DNA from: Gaiella occulta
GTDB taxonomy: Bacteria > Actinomycetota > Thermoleophilia > Gaiellales > Gaiellaceae
NCBI RefSeq assembly: GCF_003351045.1
Contig: NZ_QQZY01000009.1
Span: 1 to 64,000 of the forward strand
Direction: 5' to 3'
DNA: 64,000 nt
Below the pieces are notes generated by a model that was not told where the DNA came from, made no database searches, and saw only the letters and a list, made by a program, of their open reading frames with translations. The number at the start of each line of letters is the position of its first letter. Within the stretch, counting starts at the first letter, position 1. Positions 45,061-55,147 of this stretch are shown here, piece after piece. Made by a program: the position numbers and the translations under genes.

Positions 45061-47898
45061 ATGCCCGTCGAAGAGCTCGTCGTCCACGGCGCCCGCGAGC
45101 ACAACCTCAAGGACGTCACCGTGCGCCTGCCGCGCAACGCGCTCATCTGCATCACGGGACTCTCCGGCTCGGGCAAGTCGTCGCTCGCCTTCGACACGAT
45201 CTACGCGGAGGGCCAGCGGCGCTACGTCGAGTCGCTCTCCGCCTACGCGCGCCAGTTCCTGCAGATGATGGAGAAGCCGGACGTCGACTCGATCGACGGG
45301 CTCTCGCCGGCGATCTCGATCGACCAGAAGACGACGTCGCGCAACCCGCGCTCGACCGTCGGCACCGTGACCGAGATCTACGACTATCTGCGCCTGCTCT
45401 ACGCCCGGGTCGGGCGGCCCCACTGCCCTGTCTGCGGGCGGCCGATCGCCGGCCAGAGCCTCGACCAGATCGTCGAGCAGATCCTCGCGCTGCCGGAGGG
45501 GACGCGCTTCACCGTCAACGCCCCGATCGTGCGCGACCGCAAGGGCGAGTTCCGCGACGTGCTCGAGGAGCTGCGCCGCGACGGATTCACGCGCGTCAAG
45601 GTCGACGGCGAGCAGCGGCTGCTCGAGGAGGAGATCGTCCTCGACAAGAAGTTCAAGCACGCGATCGAGGTCGTCGTCGACCGGCTCGTGATGAAGCCGG
45701 ATCTGCGCCAGCGGCTGACCCAGTCGGTGGAGACGGCGACGGCGCTCGCCGAGGGCCTCGTCGCCGTCGACGTGATCGACGGCGACAGCCTCCTCTTCTC
45801 CGAGAACTTCGCCTGTCCCGAGCACGGCGTCTCGCTGCCCGAGCTCGAGCCGCGCATCTTCTCGTTCAACGCGCCGCACGGCGCCTGCCCGCGCTGCACC
45901 GGCCTCGGCGCCCAGCTCGAGATCGACCCGGACATGCTCGTGCCCGACACGTCCGTCTCGATCGCCGACGGGGCGCTCGTGCCGTGGTCGGTCGGCAGCT
46001 CGAGCTTCTACGAGGGCGTCATCCAGGCGATCGCCGAACGCTACGAGATCGACATCGACCTGCCGTGGCGCGACCTCGGCGAGGAGCAGCAGAACCGGTT
46101 CCTGCACGGCACCGGCGGCGACCGCATCCTCGTGCAGTACCGCAACCGCATGGGCCGCAAGCGCCAGTACGCGATGGCCTTCGAGGGCATCGTCCGCAAC
46201 CTCGAGCGGCGCTATCGCGAGACCGACTCCGCGCAGCAGCGCGAGCGCATCGAGGAGTACATGAGCTTCCGGCCGTGTCCCGACTGCGGCGGCGCGCGCC
46301 TCAAGCCGGCGGTGCTCGCGGTCACCGTCGGCGGCCGCTCGATCCACGAGTTCACCCGTCTCTCGGTGGAGGGGGCGCTGCGCTTCCTCGGCGAGCTCGA
46401 GCTGACGCCCACCGAGGAGCTGATCGGCCGCCGCATCGTGAAGGAGATTCGCGAGCGGCTCACCTTCCTCTCCGACGTCGGCGTCGGCTACCTGCAGCTC
46501 GACCGCGCCGCGAAGACGCTGTCGGGCGGCGAGGCGCAGCGGCTGCGGCTCGCGACGCAGATCGGCTCCCAGCTCGTCGGCGTGCTCTACATCCTCGACG
46601 AGCCGTCGATCGGCCTGCACCAGCGCGACAACGACCGCCTCATCGCCACGCTCGAGCGGCTCAAGGCGCTCGGCAACACGGTGCTCGTCGTCGAGCACGA
46701 CGAGCAGATGATGCGCACCGCCGACTGGATCGTCGACATGGGCCCCGGCGCCGGCGAGCACGGCGGCCACGTCGTGGCCGAGGGAACGGCGCAGGACGTG
46801 ATGCAGACGGCGGGCTCCGTCACCGGCGAGTTCCTGTCGGGCAGGCGGCGCATCGCCGTTCCGCCGCGGCGCGAGGACGACCGCGGGGTGTTCACCGTGC
46901 GCGGCGCCGCCCAGCACAACCTCAAGGGGATCGACGTCGAGTTCCCCGTCGGCAAGTTCGTCTGCGTCACCGGCGTGTCCGGCTCCGGCAAGTCGACGCT
47001 CGTGAACGAGATCGTCTACAAGGCGCTCGCCAACCGGCTCAACAAGATGCGCGTGAAGCCCGGGGAGCACGACGACGTCGAGGGCATCGAGGTGTTCGAC
47101 AAGGTCATCGACATCGACCAGACGCCGATCGGCCGCACGCCGCGCTCGAACCCCGCCACCTACACCGACCTGTTCACGCACGTGCGCGAGCTCTACTCGC
47201 TGACGCCGGAGGCCAAGGTGCGCGGCTACAAGCCGGGGCGCTTCTCCTTCAACGTGCGCGGCGGGCGCTGCGAGACGTGCAAGGGCGACGGGCAGATCAA
47301 GATCGAGATGCACTTCCTGCCCGACGTCTACGTTCCCTGCGAGACCTGCCACGGCAGGCGCTACAACAAGGAGACGCTCGAGGTGCGCTTCAAGGGCAAG
47401 TCGATCGCGGACGTGCTCGAGATGTCCGTCGAGGAGGCGCTCGCGTTCTTCGCGAGGATCCCGAAGATCCGGCGGCGCCTGCAGACGCTGCACGACGTCG
47501 GGCTCGACTACATCCGCCTCGGCCAGCCGGCGACGACGCTGTCGGGCGGTGAGGCGCAGCGGGTGAAGCTCGCCTCCGAGCTGTCGAAGGTGGCGACGGG
47601 GCGGACGCTCTACATCCTCGACGAGCCGACGACGGGCCTGCATTTCGCCGACATCGAGAAGCTGCTGGAGGTCTTGCAGCGGCTCGTCGACAGCGGTAAC
47701 ACGGTGCTCGTGATCGAGCACAACCTGGACGTGATCAAGCAGGCCGACTGGGTGGTCGACCTGGGGCCGGAGGGCGGGGAGGAGGGAGGCGAGCTGATCG
47801 CCGCCGGCACGCCGGAAGAGGTGGCCGCGGTCGAGGGCTCCTACACGGGGCGGTTTCTCCGCAACGTGCTCGCGCAACCCGCCGCTGCGGCCGCCTGA
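45061..47898 (+). CDS. uvrA: Excinuclease ABC subunit A
   Basis: A 945-residue UvrA, the dimeric damage-recognition ATPase of nucleotide excision repair. There are two ABC modules: Walker [14 protein letters not shown] near residue 31 and [13 protein letters not shown] near 640. Signatures are [13 protein letters not shown] and [13 protein letters not shown], and Walker B regions [10 protein letters not shown] and [10 protein letters not shown]. Zinc modules are visible at [19 protein letters not shown] and CETCKGDG...CETCHGRRY. Length is normal. LexA control is supported by the operator over its promoter. Confidence 0.98.
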   Translation: MPVEELVVHGAREHNLKDVTVRLPRNALICITGLSGSGKSSLAFDTIYAEGQRRYVESLSAYARQFLQMMEKPDVDSIDGLSPAISIDQKTTSRNPRSTVGTVTEIYDYLRLLYARVGRPHCPVCGRPIAGQSLDQIVEQILALPEGTRFTVNAPIVRDRKGEFRDVLEELRRDGFTRVKVDGEQRLLEEEIVLDKKFKHAIEVVVDRLVMKPDLRQRLTQSVETATALAEGLVAVDVIDGDSLLFSENFACPEHGVSLPELEPRIFSFNAPHGACPRCTGLGAQLEIDPDMLVPDTSVSIADGALVPWSVGSSSFYEGVIQAIAERYEIDIDLPWRDLGEEQQNRFLHGTGGDRILVQYRNRMGRKRQYAMAFEGIVRNLERRYRETDSAQQRERIEEYMSFRPCPDCGGARLKPAVLAVTVGGRSIHEFTRLSVEGALRFLGELELTPTEELIGRRIVKEIRERLTFLSDVGVGYLQLDRAAKTLSGGEAQRLRLATQIGSQLVGVLYILDEPSIGLHQRDNDRLIATLERLKALGNTVLVVEHDEQMMRTADWIVDMGPGAGEHGGHVVAEGTAQDVMQTAGSVTGEFLSGRRRIAVPPRREDDRGVFTVRGAAQHNLKGIDVEFPVGKFVCVTGVSGSGKSTLVNEIVYKALANRLNKMRVKPGEHDDVEGIEVFDKVIDIDQTPIGRTPRSNPATYTDLFTHVRELYSLTPEAKVRGYKPGRFSFNVRGGRCETCKGDGQIKIEMHFLPDVYVPCETCHGRRYNKETLEVRFKGKSIADVLEMSVEEALAFFARIPKIRRRLQTLHDVGLDYIRLGQPATTLSGGEAQRVKLASELSKVATGRTLYILDEPTTGLHFADIEKLLEVLQRLVDSGNTVLVIEHNLDVIKQADWVVDLGPEGGEEGGELIAAGTPEEVAAVEGSYTGRFLRNVLAQPAAAAA

Positions 47899-47946
47899 CG
47901 GGGCGCCAGGGCCGGCGGGGCGGTATCCCTCGATGTGGCATATGTG

Positions 47947-47964
47947 ATGGTATTCTTCTACCAT
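47947..47964. promoter_or_regulatory. Probable autoregulatory operator of the AbrB/VapC pair
   Basis: ATGGTA (47947-47952), 6 bases, TACCAT (47959-47964). The repeat covers a TATTCT -10 hexamer (47951-47956) and reaches the ATG at 47963. Another TACCAT follows at 47971-47976. Confidence 0.6.
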
Positions 47965-48211
47965 GAGAACTACCATCGACAAGGCGGGGCGGATCGTGGT
48001 GCCCAAGGCGCTCCGCGACGAGCTCGGTTTGCAGGCCGGGCAGGAGCTCGAGATCTCCGCCGTAGACGGGCGACTCGAGATCGAGACGCCTCCAACGCAC
48101 ATGTGGCTCGAACGCGGGGCTGACGGTCACCTGGTCGCAGCCACCGACCGCGAGATGCCCGTGCTCACAGCGGAGCGTGTCCGTGAGGTGCTCGAGCAGG
48201 TGCGGCGCTGA
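47963..48211 (+). CDS. AbrB/SpoVT-domain antitoxin
   Basis: An 82-residue antitoxin with an N-terminal swapped-hairpin DNA-binding domain: MRTTIDKAGRIVVPKALRDE, LGLQAGQELEISAVDGRLEI. The rest (from PPTHMWLERG) should bind and neutralise the toxin encoded next. The ATG at 47963 is only 6 bases after TATTCT, giving a leaderless message, and lies inside the inverted repeat ATGGTA-N6-TACCAT, so the protein likely represses itself. Its stop overlaps the toxin start (CTGA). Confidence 0.88.
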   Translation: MRTTIDKAGRIVVPKALRDELGLQAGQELEISAVDGRLEIETPPTHMWLERGADGHLVAATDREMPVLTAERVREVLEQVRR

Positions 48212-48612
48212 AGGCGGCGGATTCCAGCGTCGGCATCGCTGCGTTCGCGCCGTGGCACGAGCATCACGCTCGAGCCCGGCGGGCGCTCCGCGGGCGCCCG
48301 GCGATCGTCTCTCACGCCGCGTTCGAGGCGTATTCGGTTCTGACCCGCCTGCCTCCCCCGGAGCGAGCAGGCGCCCATGAGGTTCGAGTGTTTCTCGAAG
48401 ACTGGTTCGCCGACCGCTGGCTCGGGTTGACCGCGGCCGCCCAGCGCCTGGCCCTCGCACGCCTCGAGGAGCTCGGGGTGTCCGGCGGTCGGACCTACGA
48501 CGGCCTGATCGCGATCACGGCAGCGTCGAACGACGCCACGCTCGTCACACTCGACCGCCGGGCGCTGCCGACCTACCTGCTGGTTGGCGCGGACGTCGAG
48601 CTCGTCGCGTAG
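48208..48612 (+). CDS. VapC-type PIN-domain ribonuclease toxin, apparent CTG start
   Basis: A 134-residue PIN-domain toxin. All acidic residues are present: Asp in KAADSSVGIAAFA, Glu in HAAFEAYSVLTRL, and Asps in TYDGLIAITAAS and LVTLDRRA. Homologues of this type commonly begin with KAADSS, and here the codon before that Lys is CTG at 48208, overlapping the antitoxin TGA. An in-frame TGA at 48184 rules out an earlier start, and the next ordinary start (GTG 48388) would delete the first half including the first Asp. So it initiates at CTG by coupling, or is a start-codon mutant. Its last 40 bases overlap the convergent cyclase gene. Confidence 0.78.
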   Translation: MKAADSSVGIAAFAPWHEHHARARRALRGRPAIVSHAAFEAYSVLTRLPPPERAGAHEVRVFLEDWFADRWLGLTAAAQRLALARLEELGVSGGRTYDGLIAITAASNDATLVTLDRRALPTYLLVGADVELVA

Positions 48613-51600
48613 AGCGCCTCGAGACGCTCGACGCGCTCGAGCTTCGGCGGCACGCGCAGGCGCGCGAACGTCTCGTGCGCCTCGGCGACGAGCGGCGCCG
48701 CTTCGTCCATGCGACCCTGCGCGGCGAGCCATTCCGCCTGCTCCAGCAGCGCGCTCGCGACCCAGAACGGCTCCTCGATTTCGCGCAGCGCGATGACCGC
48801 CGCCTCGTACGGCGGCTCGTCCTCCTCGCGCAGCGCCGCCACACGTGCCTGCTGCAGCTTGCAGCGCGCCTCCAGGGATGCGGTCGCGTCGATTGGAGCG
48901 GCGCGTGCGAGCTCGAGGATCTCGACCATCGAATCGGTCGAGCCCATCGCCTGCGCCGCTTCGCAGCCGATCTCGGTCATCACCTCTACCCCGACCGGGT
49001 GGCTGACGAACTCGGCGTCACGAAGGGCGGCCGTGCACTCGGCGAGCGCGTCGGCCGATCTGTCCTCGGCCAGCGCAAGTAGCGCTCTCGCCCAGACGCC
49101 GACCTCGCGGGCCTGGATGTTCGCCATCCTGCGCCATGTCGCGAGCTCGCGGGTCAGCTCGATCACGCGCTCGCGCTCTCCTCGGGCGAGCGCGATCGTG
49201 GCGAGGTCGAGCGCCATGGACGCGTGCACCGGATCGGGGGCGATCGACCCGTCCTCGGGCATCTCGGCAGCGGCTCGTTCGGCATCGTCCCAGCGGCCCG
49301 ACACGAGGTACCCGCTGACCAGGTTGGTCGTCAGGCTCCGCTCCCAGAGCCGGTCGCCCCGGCGTCGTGCCAGCGCGATGCCTTGCTCGATGACCCGTTC
49401 GGCCTCGGCTCGGCGCCCCGACAGGGCGAGCAAGTAGCTGAGGTTCATGCACGCTCGCAACGCCCCGCGCTCGGCGCCCGACTCCTCCGCCAGCACGAGC
49501 GCCTGCCGCATCAGGCCGAGGCTCTCGTTGGGGCGGCGCTGGAGCAGGAGACCCTTGTTGATCAGCGCCTCGACGACGACGTCGTCGAGGCGCAGCCGCT
49601 CGCTCAGCTCGAGAGCGCGCTCGACGTGCGGCATCGCCTCGTCGGGGCGCACCTCGAAGAAGAGGAACCGCGCGAGCTGCGCCGAGACGGTCGCGATAGC
49701 GGCCTGGTCGCCTTCCGCCTCGTGAGCCTCGAGCGCTCTCTCGAGCCTGGCCACAGCCTCCTCGCCACGGCCCGTGAAGAAGAGCACCTCCCCGAGCCGA
49801 ACCTGCGCCGCGGCGGCCTCGGCTCGCAGGTCGACGGCGCCGAGGATCTCGATCGCCTCCTCGAGCAGCGGCAGCGCCTCCTCGACGCGACCGCCCATCA
49901 CTGCGAGCTCGCCGGCACGCGCGAGCGAACGGCCTCGCTCCGTCTGCTCGCCGGCGAGGTCGGCGGCCCGCTCGAACGCGCGCTGCGCCTCGAGGGATGC
50001 GGCCAGCGACGCCGCGCGGTCGGCCGCTCGCGTGAACCAGCGCCGTGCCTCCGCGCGTACCTCGTCGCGGTCGTCCGCGTCCGGGTCGGCCTCGTGTGCG
50101 TCGAGGTAGTGCGAGGCGATCACCTCGGCGATCTCGTCCGGGTCGATGCCGGCGTCGCCGGAGAGGAATCGCGCCGCGGCCAGGTGCCGCCGGCGACGAT
50201 CGCGCCGCGCGATCGTCTCGTAGGTGACGCGCTGCACGAGCGCCTGCAGGAAGCCGAGCTGCCCGCGCTCGGGCGAGAACGGGTCCGTCTCGACAGCGAG
50301 CAGCTCCTTGCGCACGAGGCTTGCCACGAGCTGCTCCACCTCCTCCTCGCCGAGCCCGGAGAGCGTCGCCAGGCCGCGTTCGCTGAACGTCTTGCCCAGC
50401 ACGGACGCGTCCTGCAGCAGCCGGCGCTCCGGTTCGCTCACGGCGTCGAGCCGGGAGGCGATCAGCGCGTGCAGGGTCTCGGGCACCTCCAGCGTCGTCA
50501 TGTCCCCGGCGATCACCACCTCGTCGCCCGCCTGCTCGAGCAGCCCACGGTCGCGAAGCATCCGCACCGTCTCGACCGCGTACAGCGGGACCCCGTCGGC
50601 CGCGTCGCGCAGGCGCCTGCGGACGTCGTCGGGCAGCCCCGGGACAAGCCCGGTCAGGAGCTCGTCCATCGCCTCGTCGACAAGTGGCTCGAGTGGCAGC
50701 GTGGTTGCGCTGCGCGTCGTCCCCGGGAAGCCCGGATGGCGGTCCGCCAGCTCGGGACGTGCGAGCGCGAGAACGAAGATGGGGTGATGCCTACCCCAGT
50801 CGAGCAGGTACTCGACGAAGGCGATCAGACCCTCGTCGGCCCAGTGGATGTCCTCGAACACCATCACCAGCGGCCCCTGCTCGGCCAGGCGCTCGAAGAA
50901 GCGCCGCCAGGCGGAGAAGAGATCCTCGCGGTCCGGGGCGCTCCGCTCGGCGAGCCCGATCAGATGGAGCAGCCTCGGCTCGATCCAGGCGCGCTCCTCG
51001 GGGTTCTCGACGTGTGCCTCGAGCGTCGCCCGCAGCTTGGCCGTGGCACTCGCGGCGTCCTCCTCCTCGAGGATCTTCGCGCGGCTGCGCACCATCTCCC
51101 CCAGCGCCCAGTAGGCGACGCCGTCGCCGTAGGAGAGACACCGCCCGCGGTGCCACCAGACGTCTGTCGCGAGGCCGTCGACGTACTTCTCGAACTCCCA
51201 CGACAGCCTGGATTTCCCGATGCCCGCGACGCCGAGCACGGAGACCAGTCGCGAGCGCCGCTCGTCGGCACTCGTGTGGAAGAGATCCTTGACGAGCCGG
51301 AGCTCCGACGCGCGGCCGACGAACGGGGCCTCGAGGCCCACCGACCGTCTCTCTCCGCGACGCTGCGCCGCCACCCGCAGCGGCCGCCAGAGGTGAAGCG
51401 GCTCCGCCTTTCCCCTGAGCCGATGCTCACCCGCGTCGGCATACGCGATCGCTGCCTGCGACGCACGTCGTGTGGGATCGCCGACGAGCACCGTTCCCGG
51501 CTCCGCCGCACCCTGGATGCGCGAGGCGGTGTTGACCAGGTCGCCGGTGACCATGCCCTGCGTCTCCGTCGCGATCGCGACGGCCGCCTCACCGGTCTGG

Positions 51601-52109
51601 ACGCCGGCCCGCAGCCGGAGCTCGTCGACGCCGCTGTCGCCGGCCAGGGCCTCGACGGCGTCGACGAGGTCGAGCGCGGCGCGCACCGCTCGCTCCGCGT
51701 CGTCCTCCCTCGCCACCGGGGCGCCCCAGAGCGCCATCACGGCGTCGCCGATGAACTTCTCGACGGTGCCGCCGTAGCGCTCGATCACGGTGCGCGCCGT
51801 CTCGAAGTACCGCGACTGGAGCTCGCGTACGTCCTCGAAGTCGCGCCCCTCGGAGAGCGCGGTGTAGCCGACGAGGTCGGCGAACAGGACGGAGACGAGC
51901 CGGCGCTCCGCGATGGGAGCGGCGGCCTTCGGCCCGGATCCCGACGACGCTGCCAGCGACGTGCCGCACTCGCCGCAGAACTTCACGCCCGCGGCGTTCG
52001 CCGTGCCGCACGATGGGCAGGCACGGGCGAGCGCGCCTCCGCACTCGCCGCAGAACTTGCGGCCCCCTTCGTTGTCCGCGCCGCAGGCGGCGCACGTGAC
52101 GTCCGGCAC
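48573..52109 (-). CDS. Zinc-ribbon/class III nucleotide cyclase/AAA ATPase/TPR regulatory protein
   Basis: A 1178-residue multidomain protein. Residues about 1-50 form two zinc ribbons (CAACGADNEGGRKFCGECG, CPSCGTANAAGVKFCGECG). About 65-250 is a class III cyclase domain with both metal Asps (FADLVGYTAL, KFIGDAVMALWG) and GDLVNTASRIQ. About 275-640 is an AAA/STAND-like ATPase (VLGVAGIGKSRLSWEFEKY, MVFEDIHWADEG). The remainder is TPR-rich helical repeats. The GTG at 52109 puts the first zinc cysteine at residue 6 and follows GAGACT (52121-52116, minus strand) by 6 bases. It likely makes cAMP in response to a ligand or partner; the signal is unknown. Its 3' end overlaps vapC by 40 bases. Confidence 0.9.
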   Translation of the reverse strand: MPDVTCAACGADNEGGRKFCGECGGALARACPSCGTANAAGVKFCGECGTSLAASSGSGPKAAAPIAERRLVSVLFADLVGYTALSEGRDFEDVRELQSRYFETARTVIERYGGTVEKFIGDAVMALWGAPVAREDDAERAVRAALDLVDAVEALAGDSGVDELRLRAGVQTGEAAVAIATETQGMVTGDLVNTASRIQGAAEPGTVLVGDPTRRASQAAIAYADAGEHRLRGKAEPLHLWRPLRVAAQRRGERRSVGLEAPFVGRASELRLVKDLFHTSADERRSRLVSVLGVAGIGKSRLSWEFEKYVDGLATDVWWHRGRCLSYGDGVAYWALGEMVRSRAKILEEEDAASATAKLRATLEAHVENPEERAWIEPRLLHLIGLAERSAPDREDLFSAWRRFFERLAEQGPLVMVFEDIHWADEGLIAFVEYLLDWGRHHPIFVLALARPELADRHPGFPGTTRSATTLPLEPLVDEAMDELLTGLVPGLPDDVRRRLRDAADGVPLYAVETVRMLRDRGLLEQAGDEVVIAGDMTTLEVPETLHALIASRLDAVSEPERRLLQDASVLGKTFSERGLATLSGLGEEEVEQLVASLVRKELLAVETDPFSPERGQLGFLQALVQRVTYETIARRDRRRRHLAAARFLSGDAGIDPDEIAEVIASHYLDAHEADPDADDRDEVRAEARRWFTRAADRAASLAASLEAQRAFERAADLAGEQTERGRSLARAGELAVMGGRVEEALPLLEEAIEILGAVDLRAEAAAAQVRLGEVLFFTGRGEEAVARLERALEAHEAEGDQAAIATVSAQLARFLFFEVRPDEAMPHVERALELSERLRLDDVVVEALINKGLLLQRRPNESLGLMRQALVLAEESGAERGALRACMNLSYLLALSGRRAEAERVIEQGIALARRRGDRLWERSLTTNLVSGYLVSGRWDDAERAAAEMPEDGSIAPDPVHASMALDLATIALARGERERVIELTRELATWRRMANIQAREVGVWARALLALAEDRSADALAECTAALRDAEFVSHPVGVEVMTEIGCEAAQAMGSTDSMVEILELARAAPIDATASLEARCKLQQARVAALREEDEPPYEAAVIALREIEEPFWVASALLEQAEWLAAQGRMDEAAPLVAEAHETFARLRVPPKLERVERLEALYATSSTSAPTSR

Positions 52110-52115
52110 GTCGCA

Positions 52116-52163
52116 AGTCTCGCACGGCGAAGGAACGCGCGGAAGTGCCCTGCGAGCTACGCT
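52116..52163. promoter_or_regulatory. Divergent -10 boxes, cyclase/AAA gene and Yip1-like gene
   Basis: Minus-strand GAGACT (52121-52116) precedes the GTG at 52109 by 6 bases. Plus-strand TACGCT (52158-52163) precedes the GTG at 52170 by 6 bases. Confidence 0.45.
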
Positions 52164-52169
52164 CGTCGT

Positions 52170-52862
52170 GTGAGCGAGCAGCCAGCGAAGCCCGGTGCGG
52201 TCGCCGACCGTGAGGCGTTGCTCGGATCGGACGAGGCGCAGGCGGCCGTGCGCGCCTGGTGGCGGCGGGTGCCGCGGGTGCTGACGCGCCCTGCCGAGGT
52301 CTTCGCCGCTCTGCGCGAGGACGACGACGTCGACGTGCAGGCACGCTCGGAGCCGATCCTGGCGATCGTCGTCGTCGCGGGCATGGCCGGGATCATCCTC
52401 ACGCCGGCGTGGGCCGTCCAGCTCGACGATGCGTCGATCGACGGGCTCGTGCTGGCGGTCGTGACGTTCATCGGCGGCCTGCTCTACGGCTTCGGCGGCT
52501 ACTTCCTGCTCGGCCTCGCCGTCTGGCTCGGGGCGCGTGGCATGGGGGTCGACGCCCCCGCGCGGCGCGCCCGCCACGTGCTCGCGTTCGCCTGCGTACC
52601 GCTCGCGCTCTCGCTCGCCGTCACGCTCCCGGTCGCTCTCGTCGCGTTCGGCTCCGACTTCTTCCGCTCCGGTGGGAGCGACGCCGGCTCGGGGCACGCG
52701 CTCGTGGTCGCGATCGGGCTCGCGTTCGCGGCCTGGAGCCTCGCCCTGCTCGCGACCGGCCTGCGCGTGACGTACCGCCTCGCCTGGCAAGGCGTGGTCG
52801 GAACGGTGGCACTCGCCGGCGTGCTCGTAGCGGCGTTCGCCGTGCTGCCGACCGTGCTCTGA
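52170..52862 (+). CDS. Yip1-like multi-pass membrane protein
   Basis: A 230-residue membrane protein. The first 55 residues are soluble (AWWRRVPRVLTRPAEVFAAL is typical of Yip1/DUF1282 proteins). Five hydrophobic segments follow: ILAIVVVAGMAGIILTP, GLVLAVVTFIGGLLYGFGGYF, VLAFACVPLALSLAVTLPVAL, ALVVAIGLAFAAWSLALLAT and VVGTVALAGVLVAAFAV. The function in bacteria is unknown. GTG 52170 is preceded at 6 bases by TACGCT and there is no ribosome-binding site. Confidence 0.8.
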   Translation: MSEQPAKPGAVADREALLGSDEAQAAVRAWWRRVPRVLTRPAEVFAALREDDDVDVQARSEPILAIVVVAGMAGIILTPAWAVQLDDASIDGLVLAVVTFIGGLLYGFGGYFLLGLAVWLGARGMGVDAPARRARHVLAFACVPLALSLAVTLPVALVAFGSDFFRSGGSDAGSGHALVVAIGLAFAAWSLALLATGLRVTYRLAWQGVVGTVALAGVLVAAFAVLPTVL

Positions 52863-53017
52863 GCGCGCGGCGCCGCAAGCGCGGCTGCCGGCCTGGATCC
52901 CTCCCGCGAGTGATCCAGAGCCCCCGGGTGGGGGAGGGAGCGGGACGACGAGAGCGGCGAGTCTACGGGCACTGGGGCCGGCACTGCGGACCGGCGACAA
53001 CGGGGAGGCGTACGTCG

Positions 53018-55141
53018 ATGGCGGCACATCTCGACGGCCGGACAGGCCGCATACGGAATGCTCCGGCAGCGGGCCTCGCGCCCGCCACGGCCGGTACGCG
53101 CGGCACGTGGAGGGCTCGCGTCGTGGCGGCCTCGCCACGTCTCCTGTCCGCGACGGCGGCCGCCGCTGCGATCGGCGTCGCGCTCGCCGCGGTCGAGCTC
53201 GTCCGTGCGCAGCGACCCGCGGCCGTCCTGCTCCTGCTGCCGCTGCTCCCGTGCGCGGCGGCCGTCCGGGCGCAGACCTCCGAGCACCGACGCCTGCACC
53301 GCCTGCGGCTCCTCTACGAGGCGATCCGCCGCGCCCACCACGCGCCCGGCCGGAACGCCGGCGTGCTGGAGCTGCTCGCGGCGCCGCGCGCGCTCACCGG
53401 CGCCGACGCGGCCTGGCTCGTGCTGCTGCCGCGGCGACGCAGCGCGGCGCTTCTCGTTGCCGCGGTCGGGCGCGACGGCACCTCTCCGCTCGCGCCCCGC
53501 ACGCTGAGGAAGGATCGCGAGACGGCGGTGCTCGCCGAGGCGCGGGCGGCGTCGGCCCGCTCTCTGTGCGTGGACGACCGGGGCGACCCCCTGCACGGGC
53601 TCCTGTCTGACCTCGGCCTGCAGCGTGCGGTCTCGGTGCCGCTCCGCGGCGAGTCCGGGGTCATCGGGCTCGTGCTCGTCGGCGACCGCCCGGGCGGCAG
53701 CGGCAGGTTCGGCGTCGAAGAGGTGCAGCTGCTCGAGGCGTTCGCCGGCCATGCCGCCGTGATGCTCGAGAACGACCGGCTCGAGCAGTCGGTCAACGAC
53801 CTCAGCGCCCTCAAGGAGGAGCTCCACCGGCAGGCGTACCACGACGCCCTCACCGGCCTTCCCAACCGCGCGCTGTTCTCGGAGCGCGTCGCATCGTCCC
53901 TGCGGCAGGACGGTGGCGGCGTTCCGGCCGTCCTCTTCTTCGACCTCGACGACTTCAAGACGATCAACGACAGCCTCGGTCACCATGCCGGCGACGAGCT
54001 GCTCGTCGCCGTGGCGGGGCGCTTGCGCAGCGCCGTACGGGCGGGCGACCTGCCGGCGCGCCTCGGCGGAGACGAGTTCGCCGTGCTCGCCCGCCACGCG
54101 GTCGACGGCGACGCCGAAGGCGTCGCCGAACGCCTCGTCGCCGCTCTCGAAGCGCCGTTCACGATCGCCGGCCGCGAGATGTCGGTGCACGCGAGCGTCG
54201 GGATCGCGTTCGGCGCTCCCGGCGTCACGAGCGCCGACGAGCTGCTGCGCAACGCGGACGTCGCGATGTACAGCGCCAAGCACGGCGGCAAGCGGCGCCA
54301 CGCCACCTACCAGCCGCAGATGCACACACGCGTGCGCCGCCGCCAGGAGCTCGCGACGGCCCTCGAGCGCGCCGCCGGACGCGGCGAGATCGCGGTCCAC
54401 TACCAGCCGATCGTCGACCTCGCGAGCGGCCGCACCGTCGCGGTCGAGGCGCTCGCACGGTGGGACAGGCCGGACCACGGCATGCTCGCGCCCGACGTCT
54501 TCATCCCGCTCGCGGAGGAGATCGGGCTCATGGCCGAGATCGGCAGGGTCGTGCTCCGCGAGGCATGCTCGAGGGTCGCATCCTGGCGCCGCACGTTTCC
54601 GGGCATGGAGGACCTGCGTCTCGGCGTCAACCTGGCGCCGAGCGAGATCGGCGGCCGGGCGCTCGTCGAGGACGTCGCCTCGGTGCTCGCCGAGACGGGC
54701 CTTCCGCCCGACCGGCTCATGCTCGAGATCACCGAGAGCGGCGTCATGGGCAACCCCGGCGAGGCGCTCGCGGTCATGGTCGGGCTGCGCGACCTCGGCG
54801 TCTCGCTGGCGCTGGACGACTTCGGCACCGGGCACTCGTCCCTCGCCCACCTGCGGGAGTTCCCGATCGACACGCTCAAGATCGCCCGCGAGTTCGCCAC
54901 CGGGCTGCCCGACAGCGCCGTCGACACCGCGTTCGTCGAGACGATCGTGCGGCTCGGCCGCTCGCTCGGGCTCGACGTCGTCGCCGAGGGCATCGAGTCG
55001 GCCCGTCAGGCCGATGCCGTCACGGCCCTCGGCTGCGCGTTCGCGCAGGGCTTCTACTTCGGAGAGCCCCTCGCCCCGCTCGGCCTCACGTTCGCGTTCG
55101 GCTCGGGCTCCGCGACCGGCGCCGCGCTGCAGGTGGCCTGA
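53018..55141 (+). CDS. GAF-GGDEF-EAL cyclic di-GMP turnover protein
   Basis: A 707-residue protein with two N-terminal hydrophobic segments (about 33-75) and a GAF-like sensory region (about 90-255). The GGDEF domain (about 265-430) has DALTGLPNRALFSER and intact LGGDEFAV. The EAL domain (about 440-700) has intact AVEALARW, ITESGVM, LALDDFGTGHSS and VVAEGIES. Both synthesis and hydrolysis of c-di-GMP are possible. The ATG at 53018 has GGGGAGG 9 bases upstream. The 155-base leader is GC-rich, and no c-di-GMP riboswitch consensus was seen in it. Confidence 0.92.
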   Translation: MAAHLDGRTGRIRNAPAAGLAPATAGTRGTWRARVVAASPRLLSATAAAAAIGVALAAVELVRAQRPAAVLLLLPLLPCAAAVRAQTSEHRRLHRLRLLYEAIRRAHHAPGRNAGVLELLAAPRALTGADAAWLVLLPRRRSAALLVAAVGRDGTSPLAPRTLRKDRETAVLAEARAASARSLCVDDRGDPLHGLLSDLGLQRAVSVPLRGESGVIGLVLVGDRPGGSGRFGVEEVQLLEAFAGHAAVMLENDRLEQSVNDLSALKEELHRQAYHDALTGLPNRALFSERVASSLRQDGGGVPAVLFFDLDDFKTINDSLGHHAGDELLVAVAGRLRSAVRAGDLPARLGGDEFAVLARHAVDGDAEGVAERLVAALEAPFTIAGREMSVHASVGIAFGAPGVTSADELLRNADVAMYSAKHGGKRRHATYQPQMHTRVRRRQELATALERAAGRGEIAVHYQPIVDLASGRTVAVEALARWDRPDHGMLAPDVFIPLAEEIGLMAEIGRVVLREACSRVASWRRTFPGMEDLRLGVNLAPSEIGGRALVEDVASVLAETGLPPDRLMLEITESGVMGNPGEALAVMVGLRDLGVSLALDDFGTGHSSLAHLREFPIDTLKIAREFATGLPDSAVDTAFVETIVRLGRSLGLDVVAEGIESARQADAVTALGCAFAQGFYFGEPLAPLGLTFAFGSGSATGAALQVA

Positions 55142-55147
55142 CCCGGG

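Noticed and set aside
48388-48612. Short 74-residue gene starting at GTG 48388
   Set aside because: It is only the C-terminal half of the VapC toxin. The upstream frame holds the rest of the PIN domain back to 48208.
52863-53017. Possible c-di-GMP riboswitch ahead of the GGDEF-EAL gene
   Set aside because: The leader is GC-rich with some repeats (GGGCACTGGGG, CGGCACTGCGG), but the conserved GEMM core bases are not found.
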